A stretch of DNA of 64,000 bases from Ligilactobacillus apodemi DSM 16634 = JCM 16172 (GCF_001434405.1 NZ_AZFT01000053.1:568321-632320), one strand, 5' to 3'. Positions 40,703-50,619 are shown, counted from the stretch's first letter. A program made the numbers and translations. Notes: generated by a model not told the origin, from the sequence alone.

Positions 40703-41779
40703 TTGCTTACCGTAAAAGCTCCCGGAAAATTATATATTGCCGGTGAATATGCTGTTGTCGAACCAGGTCAACCTGCTATTTTGATTGCAGTTGACCAATT
40801 TGTTTATGCTACTGTTGAAAAATCGACTCAAGGCTGTTTTTCTTCAAAACAACTTACAAATAAAAAATTATTCTGGGCTCACCAAGCTGAGCAACTGATC
40901 CCAGCTAAACAAGACCACGACTTTGACTACGTTGTAACAGCTGCCAAGATCACCGAACATTATGCCCACGAGCAAGGTAAAGAACTTACTACATATACCT
41001 TAAAATTAGATAGTGATCTCGATAGTCCTGAAGGAAAAAAATATGGTCTTGGTTCTTCGGCCGCGGTAACAGTAGCTGTCGTAAAAGCCTTAAACGCTTT
41101 TTATGACCTAAAGTTGGATTCACTAGAGATTTTCAAGCTTGCTGCCATTGCTCATTACACCGTTCAAAAAAATGGTTCGCTGGGCGATATTGCTGCAAGT
41201 AGTTTTGGTGGTTGGATCGCATACCATTCTTGTGACCGTAACTGGCTAATGGAGCAGGTTAAAACACATTCGATCTCCGAATTATTGGCGTTACCATGGC
41301 CTAAATTAAAAATTGAAAGTTTAACGCCTCCAAGTGACCTGCGCTTGCTGATCGGTTGGACTGGTTCCCCTGCTTCTACTTCTAAACTCGTTAATGAAGT
41401 ATCGCTCTCAAAAGATGAACGTAAACAAAGATATAGCGATTTTTTAGCTGGTAGTAAAGCATGTTTGACCAAGATGATCACTGCGTTTAAAGAACATGAC
41501 TTAGTAGCAATCCAAACACAAATCAAACGTGATCGTCAACTACTTAAAACCTTAGAACAAATAACTCAAGTTGTGATCGAAACCGATACTTTACGTGCTT
41601 TGATCGAACTTTCTTTTGAGTTTGGTGCCCAAGCAAAAACTTCAGGTGCTGGTGGTGGTGATTGTGGCATTGCAATCTTAGATCAAGCACTGCCATCTAA
41701 AGAACTGCTTTTGGCCTGGCAAGAACATGGCATCACTCCTTTAGATATCTGTGTTTATAATCCGCAAAAAGGTGGTTAA
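40703..41779 (+). CDS. mvaK2: Phosphomevalonate kinase
   Basis: GHMP kinase making mevalonate diphosphate. 358 residues from a TTG at 40703 with AAAGGA nine bases upstream, giving the standard start LTVKAPGKLYIAGEYAVV; a GTG at 40685 has no ribosome site. Further boxes: KYGLGSSAAVTVAVVKA near 115 and KTSGAGGGDCGIAI near the end. Four bases before fni. Confidence 0.95.
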   Translation: MLTVKAPGKLYIAGEYAVVEPGQPAILIAVDQFVYATVEKSTQGCFSSKQLTNKKLFWAHQAEQLIPAKQDHDFDYVVTAAKITEHYAHEQGKELTTYTLKLDSDLDSPEGKKYGLGSSAAVTVAVVKALNAFYDLKLDSLEIFKLAAIAHYTVQKNGSLGDIAASSFGGWIAYHSCDRNWLMEQVKTHSISELLALPWPKLKIESLTPPSDLRLLIGWTGSPASTSKLVNEVSLSKDERKQRYSDFLAGSKACLTKMITAFKEHDLVAIQTQIKRDRQLLKTLEQITQVVIETDTLRALIELSFEFGAQAKTSGAGGGDCGIAILDQALPSKELLLAWQEHGITPLDICVYNPQKGG

Positions 41780-41782
41780 TTT

Positions 41783-42829
41783 ATGGATGCTCATGCACAC
41801 CGAAAAGACGAACATGTCTTTATCGCTGAAAAATTCTATCAAGAAAATAGTACTAATGGTTTAGAAAAAATCAAACTCGTTCCGGCAACAATTCCTGAAC
41901 TTAGTCTTGATGAGATTGATCTTTCCAGTCAACTAGCTGGAAAAAATATCGCTGTGCCTTTCTTTATCAATGCTATGACAGGTGGTAGCCCTCAAACTGA
42001 TAAAATAAATCAAAAATTAGCTACTGTAGCTGCTAAAACAGGACTTGCTTTAGCAACAGGCTCGCAAAGTGTTGCTTTAAAATCAGAGACCTATGCTACG
42101 GGCTTTAGAAAATTACGTTCATTTGCGCCAAAAAATCTGTTGATCGGAAATCTAGGTGCTGATCATCCCCTAGAAAATTGTCAAAAAGCAATCGAAATGT
42201 TTGCCGCAGATGCTCTCGAGATCCACCTAAATGTCGCACAAGAACTAGTAATGCCTGAAGGTGATCGTTCTTTTTATTGGCTTGATAATTTAAAAAATTT
42301 GAATCAAAATTTAAGGACCCCTTTGATCATAAAAGAAGTTGGTGGTGGGATCTCACCACTTATCCTTCCTAAATTAGCGGAAATAGGTATCAAATACGTT
42401 GACCTATCTGGCAAAGGTGGAACTAACTTTATTGCAATCGAAAATGAACGGCGAAAAGCCAAAGAATATGATTTCTTAACATATTTTGGCTTAACTACCG
42501 CTGAAACTTTGATCTTAGCTAGGCCGTTTAGTAACGATTTTTCCTTTACGGCTTCTGGTGGAATCAAAACAGCCCTTGAAATTATCAAGTGTCTTGTTTT
42601 AGGTGCTGATAATGTTGGAATATCCGGCCACTTTTTACATCTTCTTTTACATGAAGGCGAAGAAGCTTTGATCGCCCATATTGAAGCTTTAAAAGAACAG
42701 CTAGCAGCAATTATGTTACTTTTAGGTTGTAAAAATGTTACCGAATTAAAGCAAGCACCCTATTTACTTACCCCAGACCTATTAAGTTATGCTCAACAAG
42801 CAGCTACAAATTTTAATCGTCACAGTTAA
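41783..42829 (+). CDS. fni: Type 2 isopentenyl-diphosphate isomerase
   Basis: FMN- and NADPH-dependent isomerase of IPP and DMAPP, the Gram-positive type. 348 residues in a TIM barrel: RKDEHVFIAEKFY start, FINAMTGG, HLNVAQELVMPEGDR, KEVGGGI, DLSGKGGTNFIAIE and SGGIKTALEI phosphate-binding loop. AAAGGTGG ribosome site. Last gene of the mevalonate operon; a terminator begins at its stop codon. Confidence 0.96.
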   Translation: MDAHAHRKDEHVFIAEKFYQENSTNGLEKIKLVPATIPELSLDEIDLSSQLAGKNIAVPFFINAMTGGSPQTDKINQKLATVAAKTGLALATGSQSVALKSETYATGFRKLRSFAPKNLLIGNLGADHPLENCQKAIEMFAADALEIHLNVAQELVMPEGDRSFYWLDNLKNLNQNLRTPLIIKEVGGGISPLILPKLAEIGIKYVDLSGKGGTNFIAIENERRKAKEYDFLTYFGLTTAETLILARPFSNDFSFTASGGIKTALEIIKCLVLGADNVGISGHFLHLLLHEGEEALIAHIEALKEQLAAIMLLLGCKNVTELKQAPYLLTPDLLSYAQQAATNFNRHS

Positions 42830-42858
42830 AACTCTTCTAAAAAAGGAGAGTTTTTTTT
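42828..42858 (+). terminator. Terminator of the mevalonate operon
   Basis: AAACTCTTC / GGAGAGTTT stem with A-rich loop, then eight T. Confidence 0.8.
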
Positions 42859-42918
42859 ACTTTTATTTCCCTTAAAAAAGTCATATAATGTCACTAACTT
42901 AAACTAGAAGGTGATTTT

Positions 42919-45450
42919 TTGACAGTAAAAACACATTTTTATGAAACATTTAATCCTAAAGATTATGATCTCTATTTAGATATCGACCGCCAAAAAAAGA
43001 CGATCAACGGTGTTACTAAAATTGTTGGTGAAGCACTTGAAACAACGATTTTACTTCATCAAAAAGATTTAACGATCACTAAAGTTACGCTTAATGATAC
43101 ACCGGTTACTTTTAGCGTTGATAACACTAAAGATGCCTTGATCATTAGTAATGTCACTCCTGGTAAAATCACGCTTGAGATTACATATAGTGCCCCTTTA
43201 ACTGATACAATGATGGGAATCTATCCTTCTTATTATCAAGTTGATGGTCAAACAAAGCAGTTAGTCGGGACACAATTTGAAACCTCTGCTGCACGCCAAG
43301 CCTTTGTTTGTGTCGATGAACCAGAAGCAAAAGCTACCTTTAAATTGGCACTTAAATTTGATGAACAGCCCGGTGAAATTGCTTTGAGCAATATGCCTGA
43401 AGAAAAGGTCAGTGAAGGTGTGCACTACTTTGAACGAACAGTTAAGATGTCGACTTATTTAGTTGCCTTTGTCTTTGGTGAACTTCAAGGAAAATATACT
43501 ACGACTACTAGTGGTGTCAAGATTGGCGTATTTGCTACCAAAGCTCATGCTGCAACCAATTTAGCTTTTGCACTTGACATTGCTAAGCGCTCGATCGAAT
43601 TTTACGAAAATTATTATCAAACACCCTACCCACTTCCCCACAGCTGGCAAGTTGCCCTACCTGATTTCTCAGCAGGTGCTATGGAAAACTGGGGCCTAGT
43701 CACCTACCGTGAAGTCTACTTGCTATTAGATCAAGACAACACCACGCTCGCCAATAAGCAACGTGTTGCTACTGTTATCGCCCATGAATTGGCGCATCAA
43801 TGGTTTGGCGATCTCGTTACAATGAAATGGTGGGATGATCTCTGGTTAAATGAAAGTTTTGCTAATATGATGGAATATGTTGCGATCGACAAACTAGCAC
43901 CTGAACTTGATATTTGGAAAGCATTTCAAACATCTGAAGTCCCCTTGGCTTTAAATCGTGATGCAACTGCCGGCGTGCAATCAATTTACACTCCCGTTAA
44001 AGATCCTGGTGAGATCGATGCGCTCTTTGATGGTGCTATCGTATACGCTAAAGGGGCTCGCATGTTAGTTATGGTCCGTTCTTTGATCGGTGATGATGCT
44101 TTACGCTTAGGACTTAAAAATTATTTCAAACAACATCAATACGGTAACGCCACAGGTGATGATCTTTGGTCTGCCCTGGGTAAAGCTGCCAACATTGATT
44201 TAAAAGCAATCATGGAAAGTTGGCTCACTCAACCTGGTTATCCTGTCGTAAAGGCTAAACTAGTCAATAATAAGCTTATTTTAGAACAACAACGCTTCTT
44301 CAAGAGTGAAAACGAGCACTCCGAGCAACTTTGGCAAATACCTTTGAAAAGTAATTATCCTGAGCTACCAGCTTTAATGACTACTAAAAAATTAGTTATT
44401 CCTAATTATCAAGAACTTCGGGCTAAAAATAAGCAACCACTACGTTTAAATGTCGGCAACGATGTTCACTTTATCGTTGATTACGATCAAAATTTACGTC
44501 AGAACTTATTAGCTCATTTGGCAGAGTTGGATGATATTGCTATTTTTGCATTTCTCCAAGATCTACATCTCTTAGCACAAGCACAACAGATCAGCTATGC
44601 ACAAATTGTAGCGTTATTACCTGAAATTACCAATCCAACTACCTCAAATTTGATCAACACGGCGTTATTTGCCGTTGCCAACGATTTAAAACATTTTGTC
44701 ACTACTGATACAAATGCAAAGAAAAATTTGGAAAAACTATATGATATGCTAAGTGCAAATCAATTAGAAAAACTCGGCTACGAAGCTAAACCAAACGATT
44801 CATTTGATCAAAAAATGTCTCGTCCAATTATTCTAGTAGCCGCTTTATATGCTAAAAATAAAGCCTTAATGTCTTCGCTACATCAACTTTTTGTTGCTTC
44901 AAATGGTTCTTGGGTCAGTTTAGCTGCCGATATTCGTAGTGTCTGCTTGAAAAATGAAATTCTTAATTTCAATACCCCAGAAACATTTGCGCATCTATGG
45001 AAAGAATACCAAACAACAACTGATGCTAGTTATAAAGCAGACCTCTTAAATGCCCTTACAAGTTCACAAGATGAGCCCCAATTAGCTCAGTTAGTTAAAG
45101 CTTTTACTGCTACTGATGTGATCAAGCCACAAGATTTACGGGCATGGTTTAGTGCGATTTTAGCCAATCCCCAAGGTCAACAATTAGCTTGGGATTGGAT
45201 GCGCCAAAATTGGGATTGGTTAGAACAAACTGTTGGTGGTGATATGGAATTTCCTACTTACGTTTCCGTCGTTGCCAAAGCCTTTGATCAACCACAACGT
45301 CTCGCTGAATTTAAAGCTTTCTTTGAACCTAAAAAAGCAGATTCAGCACTAACACGAGAGATCGATATGGGACTCAACACGATCGCTAGTCGAGTTGAAC
45401 TATTGACCAAACAACATACTGCAGTTAAAGAAGCACTAGCTAATTTATAA
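42919..45450 (+). CDS. pepN: Aminopeptidase N (lysyl aminopeptidase)
   Basis: M1-family zinc metallopeptidase, the main general aminopeptidase of lactic acid bacteria, freeing N-terminal residues from casein-type peptides in the cytoplasm. 843 residues; GAMENWGLVTYRE (substrate N-terminus binding) and HELAHQWFGDLVT...WLNESFA zinc site are exact; a C-terminal ERAP1-like helical domain follows. No signal peptide. Starts with TTG, with GAAGGTGA upstream. Confidence 0.97.
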   Translation: MTVKTHFYETFNPKDYDLYLDIDRQKKTINGVTKIVGEALETTILLHQKDLTITKVTLNDTPVTFSVDNTKDALIISNVTPGKITLEITYSAPLTDTMMGIYPSYYQVDGQTKQLVGTQFETSAARQAFVCVDEPEAKATFKLALKFDEQPGEIALSNMPEEKVSEGVHYFERTVKMSTYLVAFVFGELQGKYTTTTSGVKIGVFATKAHAATNLAFALDIAKRSIEFYENYYQTPYPLPHSWQVALPDFSAGAMENWGLVTYREVYLLLDQDNTTLANKQRVATVIAHELAHQWFGDLVTMKWWDDLWLNESFANMMEYVAIDKLAPELDIWKAFQTSEVPLALNRDATAGVQSIYTPVKDPGEIDALFDGAIVYAKGARMLVMVRSLIGDDALRLGLKNYFKQHQYGNATGDDLWSALGKAANIDLKAIMESWLTQPGYPVVKAKLVNNKLILEQQRFFKSENEHSEQLWQIPLKSNYPELPALMTTKKLVIPNYQELRAKNKQPLRLNVGNDVHFIVDYDQNLRQNLLAHLAELDDIAIFAFLQDLHLLAQAQQISYAQIVALLPEITNPTTSNLINTALFAVANDLKHFVTTDTNAKKNLEKLYDMLSANQLEKLGYEAKPNDSFDQKMSRPIILVAALYAKNKALMSSLHQLFVASNGSWVSLAADIRSVCLKNEILNFNTPETFAHLWKEYQTTTDASYKADLLNALTSSQDEPQLAQLVKAFTATDVIKPQDLRAWFSAILANPQGQQLAWDWMRQNWDWLEQTVGGDMEFPTYVSVVAKAFDQPQRLAEFKAFFEPKKADSALTREIDMGLNTIASRVELLTKQHTAVKEALANL

Positions 45451-45458
45451 ATCAACCA

Positions 45459-45500
45459 AAAAAGAGTTCTGAAGTTAAGAAAAACTTCAGAACTCTTTTT
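45459..45500. terminator. Bidirectional terminator between pepN and the L,D-transpeptidase gene
   Basis: AAAAAGAGTTCTGAAGTT / AACTTCAGAACTCTTTTT, an 18-bp stem with T-runs on both strands between convergent genes. Confidence 0.9.
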
Positions 45501-45505
45501 GATTA

Positions 45506-46891
45506 TTAGTATATTACGACTGGTTCGTTTTGGCTCAAATTATTATAGACATTTTCGGCTTCACTTGGTTTCATATTGACACATCCTAATGAACCATCAT
45601 CAAGGTATGCTGTACTTGACCAATTTGTCCGCCAATCAGCATCATGGAACCCACAACCATCAAGCGTAAATGGAGCCCAGTACTTAACTGCACTAGCATA
45701 AGACGAACCATCTGCTTTTGAACCTGTAAGTGTCGTGTTTGTTTGAAGATACATGATGTAGTAAACACCAGTTGGCGTATCGTTATTCGTACTGTGTTTT
45801 CCTGTCACGACATCGATCGAAGCAACCAGTTGACCATTCTTGTAAGCCCACAAATGTTGCTTTTGAATCGAAACTTCAACATAAGTTGTCCCGATCCCAT
45901 TATTAGTTGTGACATCATATCCGATACCACCCGTGTTGTAACCTTCACCGTAAACATCGCTTTTAGCGTCTACTGAAGTTTTATTGTTGAGTAATGCATT
46001 AGTCAAAGTCTTTTCAGCTTTTGTTGTGCTAATTGCCCAACCGTAAGTTCCACCTTGAACTTGGATCTCATTTCCTTCAGTTGTCTTAAAAGTAAAGCTC
46101 TTGTTTAGAGTCGATTGACTTTGATTTATTTCAGCAATTTTATTTTTAAGTGCTGTTGTATCAAGTTCATACTTCCCATTTTGATAACGAGCGGAAGTGA
46201 CTAAATCACTAGCACTGAGCTCATATTTAGTTGTTTGCACAGTGTAAGTGAGCTTGCGTTTAGCTAATTCCTTTAATTTAGTCACTTCGGTCTTAACTTC
46301 AGTGCTATCTGCGCTAACTGGCTGAATATACTTGGCCTTTAGATAGATTTTTTCTTGCCCTTCTTGTTTAGCAAGTTGTTTTAACAAGACACTGACATCG
46401 TATTGATCACCTTTTTTAGCGCTAACGACACTTACTTTACCATTTTTCAAAATAGCATATGCATCAACTGCAGCTGTTCTAGTCTTATTTGCTTCAGTCA
46501 AAACATTTTTAACATTAGTCGCTAAAGATGCCGTACTCTTGCCATTTGACGTAGTTGGAGTGATCGTAAAGCTTTGTTTCTTAGAACTAGGAAAAATAGT
46601 TGCTTGCTTCTTTAGTGCAGCTTCGAATTTAGAAATATCTTTGCTAGTAAACTCGGAATCTGCCGGTTGCGAAGTATAGATCAACTTATTATCTAAATAC
46701 ACCTTCTTAGTAACTTTAAGTGCAGCTAGTTTTTCTTCCGCTTCCTTTGCCGTTAAACCACCAACGTTGACTCCGTTGATTTGTACATTTTTGTTAAAGT
46801 GGGTTTGTTGCTGATAGATGAAATAACCTCCACAAATCAATGCAAGCATTGCTATCACAGCACAAATCGCAAATCTGGACTTATATTTCAT
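45506..46891 (-). CDS. L,D-transpeptidase (YkuD) with peptidoglycan-binding-like domain
   Basis: Membrane-anchored cell-wall enzyme of 461 residues: short cytoplasmic start, membrane helix (about 7-26), an extracellular region with two putative peptidoglycan-binding (PG_binding_4 type) modules, and a C-terminal YkuD domain (about 335-461). The catalytic motif is HDADWR followed by GSLGCVNMKPSEA with the active-site cysteine. It would form 3-3 cross-links or attach proteins or D-amino acids; which is not visible. ATG with TCGAGGTGCG upstream. Confidence 0.92.
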   Translation of the reverse strand: MKYKSRFAICAVIAMLALICGGYFIYQQQTHFNKNVQINGVNVGGLTAKEAEEKLAALKVTKKVYLDNKLIYTSQPADSEFTSKDISKFEAALKKQATIFPSSKKQSFTITPTTSNGKSTASLATNVKNVLTEANKTRTAAVDAYAILKNGKVSVVSAKKGDQYDVSVLLKQLAKQEGQEKIYLKAKYIQPVSADSTEVKTEVTKLKELAKRKLTYTVQTTKYELSASDLVTSARYQNGKYELDTTALKNKIAEINQSQSTLNKSFTFKTTEGNEIQVQGGTYGWAISTTKAEKTLTNALLNNKTSVDAKSDVYGEGYNTGGIGYDVTTNNGIGTTYVEVSIQKQHLWAYKNGQLVASIDVVTGKHSTNNDTPTGVYYIMYLQTNTTLTGSKADGSSYASAVKYWAPFTLDGCGFHDADWRTNWSSTAYLDDGSLGCVNMKPSEAENVYNNLSQNEPVVIY

Positions 46892-47068
46892 ATCGCACCT
46901 CGATAAAAGAATTATATTACAATTAGATTACAACATTTTCAAAATAAATACAACACTTTTTAAATTTTGCACAAGTTGATTACTTTAAAATGCATTGATG
47001 TTTATTTTGGGATTGACCATTGTTTGTCCGAAAAAATCCTTTTGATCAATACTAACTTTTAATCAGTT

Positions 47069-47088
47069 ATTATAACATATGTTATAAT
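47069..47088. promoter_or_regulatory. 20-bp perfect palindrome over the -10 of the GalT-like gene
   Basis: ATTATAACATATGTTATAAT is fully self-complementary and its right end TATAAT (47083-47088) is in position to be the -10 of the gene starting at 47125. It looks like an operator or a symmetric promoter; no regulator is adjacent. A minus-strand -10 in the left arm could serve the divergent L,D-transpeptidase gene. Confidence 0.45.
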
Positions 47089-47124
47089 TTATCGTGTTGA
47101 TTTAATTGTGAAGGGACAAAATTT

Positions 47125-47895
47125 ATGGAAACAAATAGTCTTTTAGTTTTTAATCGCAGTATTGGTAAAAAGAAACGAACGATGGGGCAAAAAGAAACCG
47201 TCTGCCCCTTTTGCGATGTTGATAATCTGATCAATATTTATGATCAAAAAGATGACATGATCTTTTTAAAAAATAAATACCCGACCCTTGAAAAAACCGA
47301 CCAATTCGTTTTAATTGAATCGGCTAAACACGATGGTAATATTTCTAATTATGCTCCGGCTGAATGGCGAAAAATTTTGGCATACGCGATCGAAAAATGG
47401 AAAATATTTTATAATGATCCCAAATACCAAAGCGTCTTATTATACAAAAACTTTGGCAAACTTTCTGGTGGCTCACTTTCACATCCTCATATGCAGATCG
47501 TGGCCTTACTAGAAGCAGATGGATATCGCGAAATAAATCCTGCATATTTTACTGGAAAAACCATTCAGGCAAAAAATGGTGCCTTTATCAACATCTCTGA
47601 CCATCCAATCATGGGCTTTTTAGAGTTTAACATTTGTTTTGATGAACAAAGCATCACTCAAGCCGCTGATTATATCAAACAAGTAGTCTCTTTTGTATTA
47701 AAAGACTTTAACGACGGTCGCTGTGAGGCTTATAATCTCTTCTTTTACAAATTAGCCGATAAACTTTACTGTAAGGTAACTCCTCGTTTTATCGTCTCGC
47801 CTTACTTTGTCGGCTATTTTATCAGTCAAAAATTCGATGATGCTTTCACCGCTGATGTGATCAAAACACTCAAAGAAAATTATCTTGATAAATAA
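47125..47895 (+). CDS. GalT/HIT-like protein (DUF4931 type)
   Basis: 256 residues. A zinc-type CPFC pair near residue 34 and the HIT-superfamily active-site stretch SGGSLSHPHMQIVAL (His-Pro-His) match the galactose-1-phosphate uridylyltransferase fold, but the protein is shorter than GalT and matches the DUF4931 family seen in lactobacilli. Likely a nucleotidyl transferase or hydrolase; substrate unknown. Ribosome site GAAGGGAC. Monocistronic. Confidence 0.75.
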   Translation: METNSLLVFNRSIGKKKRTMGQKETVCPFCDVDNLINIYDQKDDMIFLKNKYPTLEKTDQFVLIESAKHDGNISNYAPAEWRKILAYAIEKWKIFYNDPKYQSVLLYKNFGKLSGGSLSHPHMQIVALLEADGYREINPAYFTGKTIQAKNGAFINISDHPIMGFLEFNICFDEQSITQAADYIKQVVSFVLKDFNDGRCEAYNLFFYKLADKLYCKVTPRFIVSPYFVGYFISQKFDDAFTADVIKTLKENYLDK

Positions 47896-47938
47896 AAAAA
47901 GTGCTAAGCTAGTGAAAACCACTAACTTGGCACTTTTT
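47896..47938. terminator. Bidirectional terminator between the GalT-like gene and rsmF
   Basis: GTGCTAAGCTAGTG / CACTAACTTGGCAC stem flanked by A-run and T-run on both sides. Confidence 0.85.
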
Positions 47939-47947
47939 ATTGGAATC

Positions 47948-49306
47948 TCAAAATCTCAAGCCTTTTGGGAAGAAGTTTTTAACTGTCCCATTAACTAGTT
48001 TTCCAAATGCAAATGGTTTATTGTCACAAATCAATAAATACCATCCATTTTTCTTCTTTTCGGCTATTGAGACAGTATTGCCAGTTACATACTGTTCCCA
48101 TTGAGATCGAGTTAAGTTCAATGTAGCTTTGACCTCCGCTGGTTTTAAAGCTAAAGCTAACGTATAGCTAGGTTCAAAACGTTTCTTCTTAAAGACTCCC
48201 AATAATAGCCCAGGACGCATAAATTTCAATTTTGAAATATCCGGTCCATTTTTAGGATAATAATACAAATGATCCCCATAGCATCGAAGTTCACTGACTT
48301 TAAACGGTGACTCGACTAAGAAATTATCTGCAAACTCACGCCACAAGTTTATTTGTTCAGTTGATAAACTTGCTTGACGCTTTTTCTTTTTATTTTTTAC
48401 TTTCTTTACTTGTGCTGGTCGAGTATCGCTTAACTTAGCAATAAAATGCCCTTCACCTTTAAAATGATGAGGCATTAAACGTACCGTACCACTTAATGAA
48501 GCCTCTCCATTTGCCCAAGCAGGGACTCCTTGATCCATTCCTTGATGATGCTTCAAAGGCACGATTTCTAAATAAGGATATTCAGCCAACAACCACGCAA
48601 TGATTTGTTCATCTTCTTCTGGTGCAAACGTACACGTTGAATAGACCAACTCACCACCGACACGCAACATTTTTAAAGCCTCTACTAGGATCTCACGCTG
48701 ACGTTTAGCACATTGCACGGGATAGTCTCTGTGCCAATAAGTCATCGCGTGTGGATCTTTTCGAAACATCCCTTCACCTGAACATGGCGCATCAACTACG
48801 ATCTTATCAAAATATTGCTCAAAGTTTTGAGCCAAAGTTGCGGGATCTTCGTTCAAGACTAAAACATTTCTAGCCCCTGTACGTTCAATATTTTCCGCTA
48901 AGATCGTAGCTCGTTTGCGGTTGATCTCATTTGAAACTAAGATTCCTTGATTAGCCATTTTTTCAGCTAACTGGGTCGATTTCCCCCCCGGTGCAGCACA
49001 CAAGTCCAAGATCTTTTCGCCTGGCTTAGCTTCAACAACTTCGCCAACATACATTGCACTTAAATCTTGACTATAGATATAACCTGCTTGATGCTCTAAA
49101 GTTCGGCCACTAACTTCACCGACATACCCAGTCTCCACATATTCAACTGGATCTGCCAATGAATTTGTGACATTTTTATAGTCTTCTTTCAAGGGATTTA
49201 ACCGAAAACCTTTTTGGACTTTACCATCAAAGCTCGCAAAAAATGCTTCGGCTTCATCGCCTAAAAGTTCTTGATACTTTTCTTTAAAATCTACTGGTAA
49301 ATTCAC
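47948..49306 (-). CDS. rsmF: RsmF/NSUN-type RNA (cytosine-5) methyltransferase
   Basis: SAM-dependent rRNA m5C methyltransferase. 452 residues: NOL1/NOP2/Sun core with SAM loop DLCAAPGGKSTQLAEK, catalytic-site Cys in DAPCSGEGMFRKD and nucleophile Cys in YSTCTFAPEEDEQ, then a C-terminal PUA-like extension as in RsmF/YebU. Starts with GTG, AGAGG before it. Last gene of a minus-strand operon yitV-yitW-permease-rsmF. Confidence 0.9.
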   Translation of the reverse strand: MNLPVDFKEKYQELLGDEAEAFFASFDGKVQKGFRLNPLKEDYKNVTNSLADPVEYVETGYVGEVSGRTLEHQAGYIYSQDLSAMYVGEVVEAKPGEKILDLCAAPGGKSTQLAEKMANQGILVSNEINRKRATILAENIERTGARNVLVLNEDPATLAQNFEQYFDKIVVDAPCSGEGMFRKDPHAMTYWHRDYPVQCAKRQREILVEALKMLRVGGELVYSTCTFAPEEDEQIIAWLLAEYPYLEIVPLKHHQGMDQGVPAWANGEASLSGTVRLMPHHFKGEGHFIAKLSDTRPAQVKKVKNKKKKRQASLSTEQINLWREFADNFLVESPFKVSELRCYGDHLYYYPKNGPDISKLKFMRPGLLLGVFKKKRFEPSYTLALALKPAEVKATLNLTRSQWEQYVTGNTVSIAEKKKNGWYLLICDNKPFAFGKLVNGTVKNFFPKGLRF

Positions 49307-49321
49307 ATTAAAACCTCTAAA

Positions 49322-50284
49322 CTACTCTTTTCTCAGCCTTAAACTGATCAAAAGATAAAATAATATAATACTTCCTACATATAGACTGCCCATAAAGGCT
49401 AATAAATAGGTATAACTTGTCAATTGGAAGATAAACATCCCTAGCATTGAACCTAAGATCATTCCTAAGCCAACCCAAATCGAATAGGTGCGCCATTCTT
49501 CGAAAATAAATTTAGCTTTATTGGTTTGTAAGAAAACAGCTTCAATGTAGCGTCTCTTAGCGGAAACAAGCCACACAGCCATTTGAGCTAAGATTCCGAC
49601 CGCAGCAACCAACAAACCAGCCAATTGGGTCCAGTGTGAGTTGATCCACGATTTATTAGAGATAATGAAATCTTTCTTGACCAAATTGATTGCTGTCGCT
49701 AAACCGAGCTTCTTCTTTAAAGTGCTAGCACTTACAGGCGAAGTCATATCAATCACGATCTTAAAATTATTTGTTTGTAACTTAGCCAAAGTTTTAACTG
49801 ACGCTGCAATAAAAATTTGACTATCTAAATCAGAGGTATAACTATCCCCCATTACACCGATCACCGGTACATAAGAGCCATTGATCTTTAAATACGATTG
49901 ATCTTTTGGTATATAAAGCTTATTTTTATATTTTTTACCAACAATCGCTAACGGAACATCAGATTCAAAATCTGAACTGGCAAAAAAGTGCCCCGAAAGT
50001 AACGGTGGGGTCGTATAATCTCCTTTACCGTAGAAATAAGTTATCTTATCTTTTTTATCTTGGTAATGAATTTGAATATCAGTTAAACTACTTTCTTTAA
50101 CTTTTTTATTAAAATCAGCTAAAGAGGTATTTTCTTTTAGCGTCACCACATACGCATCAAATGATAAGTTATTATTGTTTAATTGCATGATAAGATCACG
50201 TTCTTGGATCTTAAAAAATAAGTAAACACAAAAAAACGAAATCAAGATGACATAAAAAACAACTGCTATCTTTCTTTTAAACAC
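49322..50284 (-). CDS. MacB/FtsX-like membrane protein without an ATPase partner
   Basis: 320 residues: N-terminal membrane helix (about 7-24), a 200-residue extracellular domain of MacB periplasmic-core character (PPLLSGHFFASSDFESDVPLAIVGKKY region), and three C-terminal helices (about 225-245, 267-290, 294-315). This 1+3 topology is that of type VII ABC permeases such as MacB and FtsX. No ATP-binding protein is nearby, and the sequence is too diverged to assign a substrate. GTG start with GGAGG upstream; 14 bases after yitW and 15 before rsmF, so in the same operon. Confidence 0.6.
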   Translation of the reverse strand: MFKRKIAVVFYVILISFFCVYLFFKIQERDLIMQLNNNNLSFDAYVVTLKENTSLADFNKKVKESSLTDIQIHYQDKKDKITYFYGKGDYTTPPLLSGHFFASSDFESDVPLAIVGKKYKNKLYIPKDQSYLKINGSYVPVIGVMGDSYTSDLDSQIFIAASVKTLAKLQTNNFKIVIDMTSPVSASTLKKKLGLATAINLVKKDFIISNKSWINSHWTQLAGLLVAAVGILAQMAVWLVSAKRRYIEAVFLQTNKAKFIFEEWRTYSIWVGLGMILGSMLGMFIFQLTSYTYLLAFMGSLYVGSIILFYLLISLRLRKE

Positions 50285-50298
50285 TGAAATGCCTCCAA

Positions 50299-50619
50299 TT
50301 AATGAATTCCTAAAGCCATTTTAGCGTAACTTGTCATTCGATCAACTGACCAAGCTGGTTCCCAAATAAATTCGACTTCAACTTTTTTTACTTCAGCAAT
50401 ATTTTTTAGCGAGCGTTCGACCATATCAGCTAAAACATTTGTCAGCGGGCACCCCATTGTAGTTAAAGTCATTTGAACGGTGCAAAGACCATCTTCTTTT
50501 AAATCAACAGAATAAATCAAACCTAAGTTAACAATATCGATCCCTAATTCAGGATCAATAACTGTCTCTAACGCAGCTAAAATTTCTTTTTTTATTACTT
50601 CGCTTTCACGCTTCTCCAT
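50299..50619 (-). CDS. yitW: MIP18/DUF59 family iron-sulfur assembly protein (YitW-like)
   Basis: 106 residues: DPELGIDIVNLGLIYSV and MTLTTMGCPLTNVL are the two DUF59 motifs, the latter with the conserved cysteine. Family members (SufT, PaaD, YitW) help mature iron-sulfur proteins. The ATG at 50619 has TTAGGTGA upstream; a GTG nine bases before lies inside that site. Immediately follows the YitV-like esterase, as in Bacillus. Confidence 0.88.
   Translation of the reverse strand: MEKRESEVIKKEILAALETVIDPELGIDIVNLGLIYSVDLKEDGLCTVQMTLTTMGCPLTNVLADMVERSLKNIAEVKKVEVEFIWEPAWSVDRMTSYAKMALGIH

Noticed and set aside
47125..47895. Call as true galactose-1-phosphate uridylyltransferase
   Set aside because: Only the HIT-like core is shared; the protein is too short and has no gal genes beside it.
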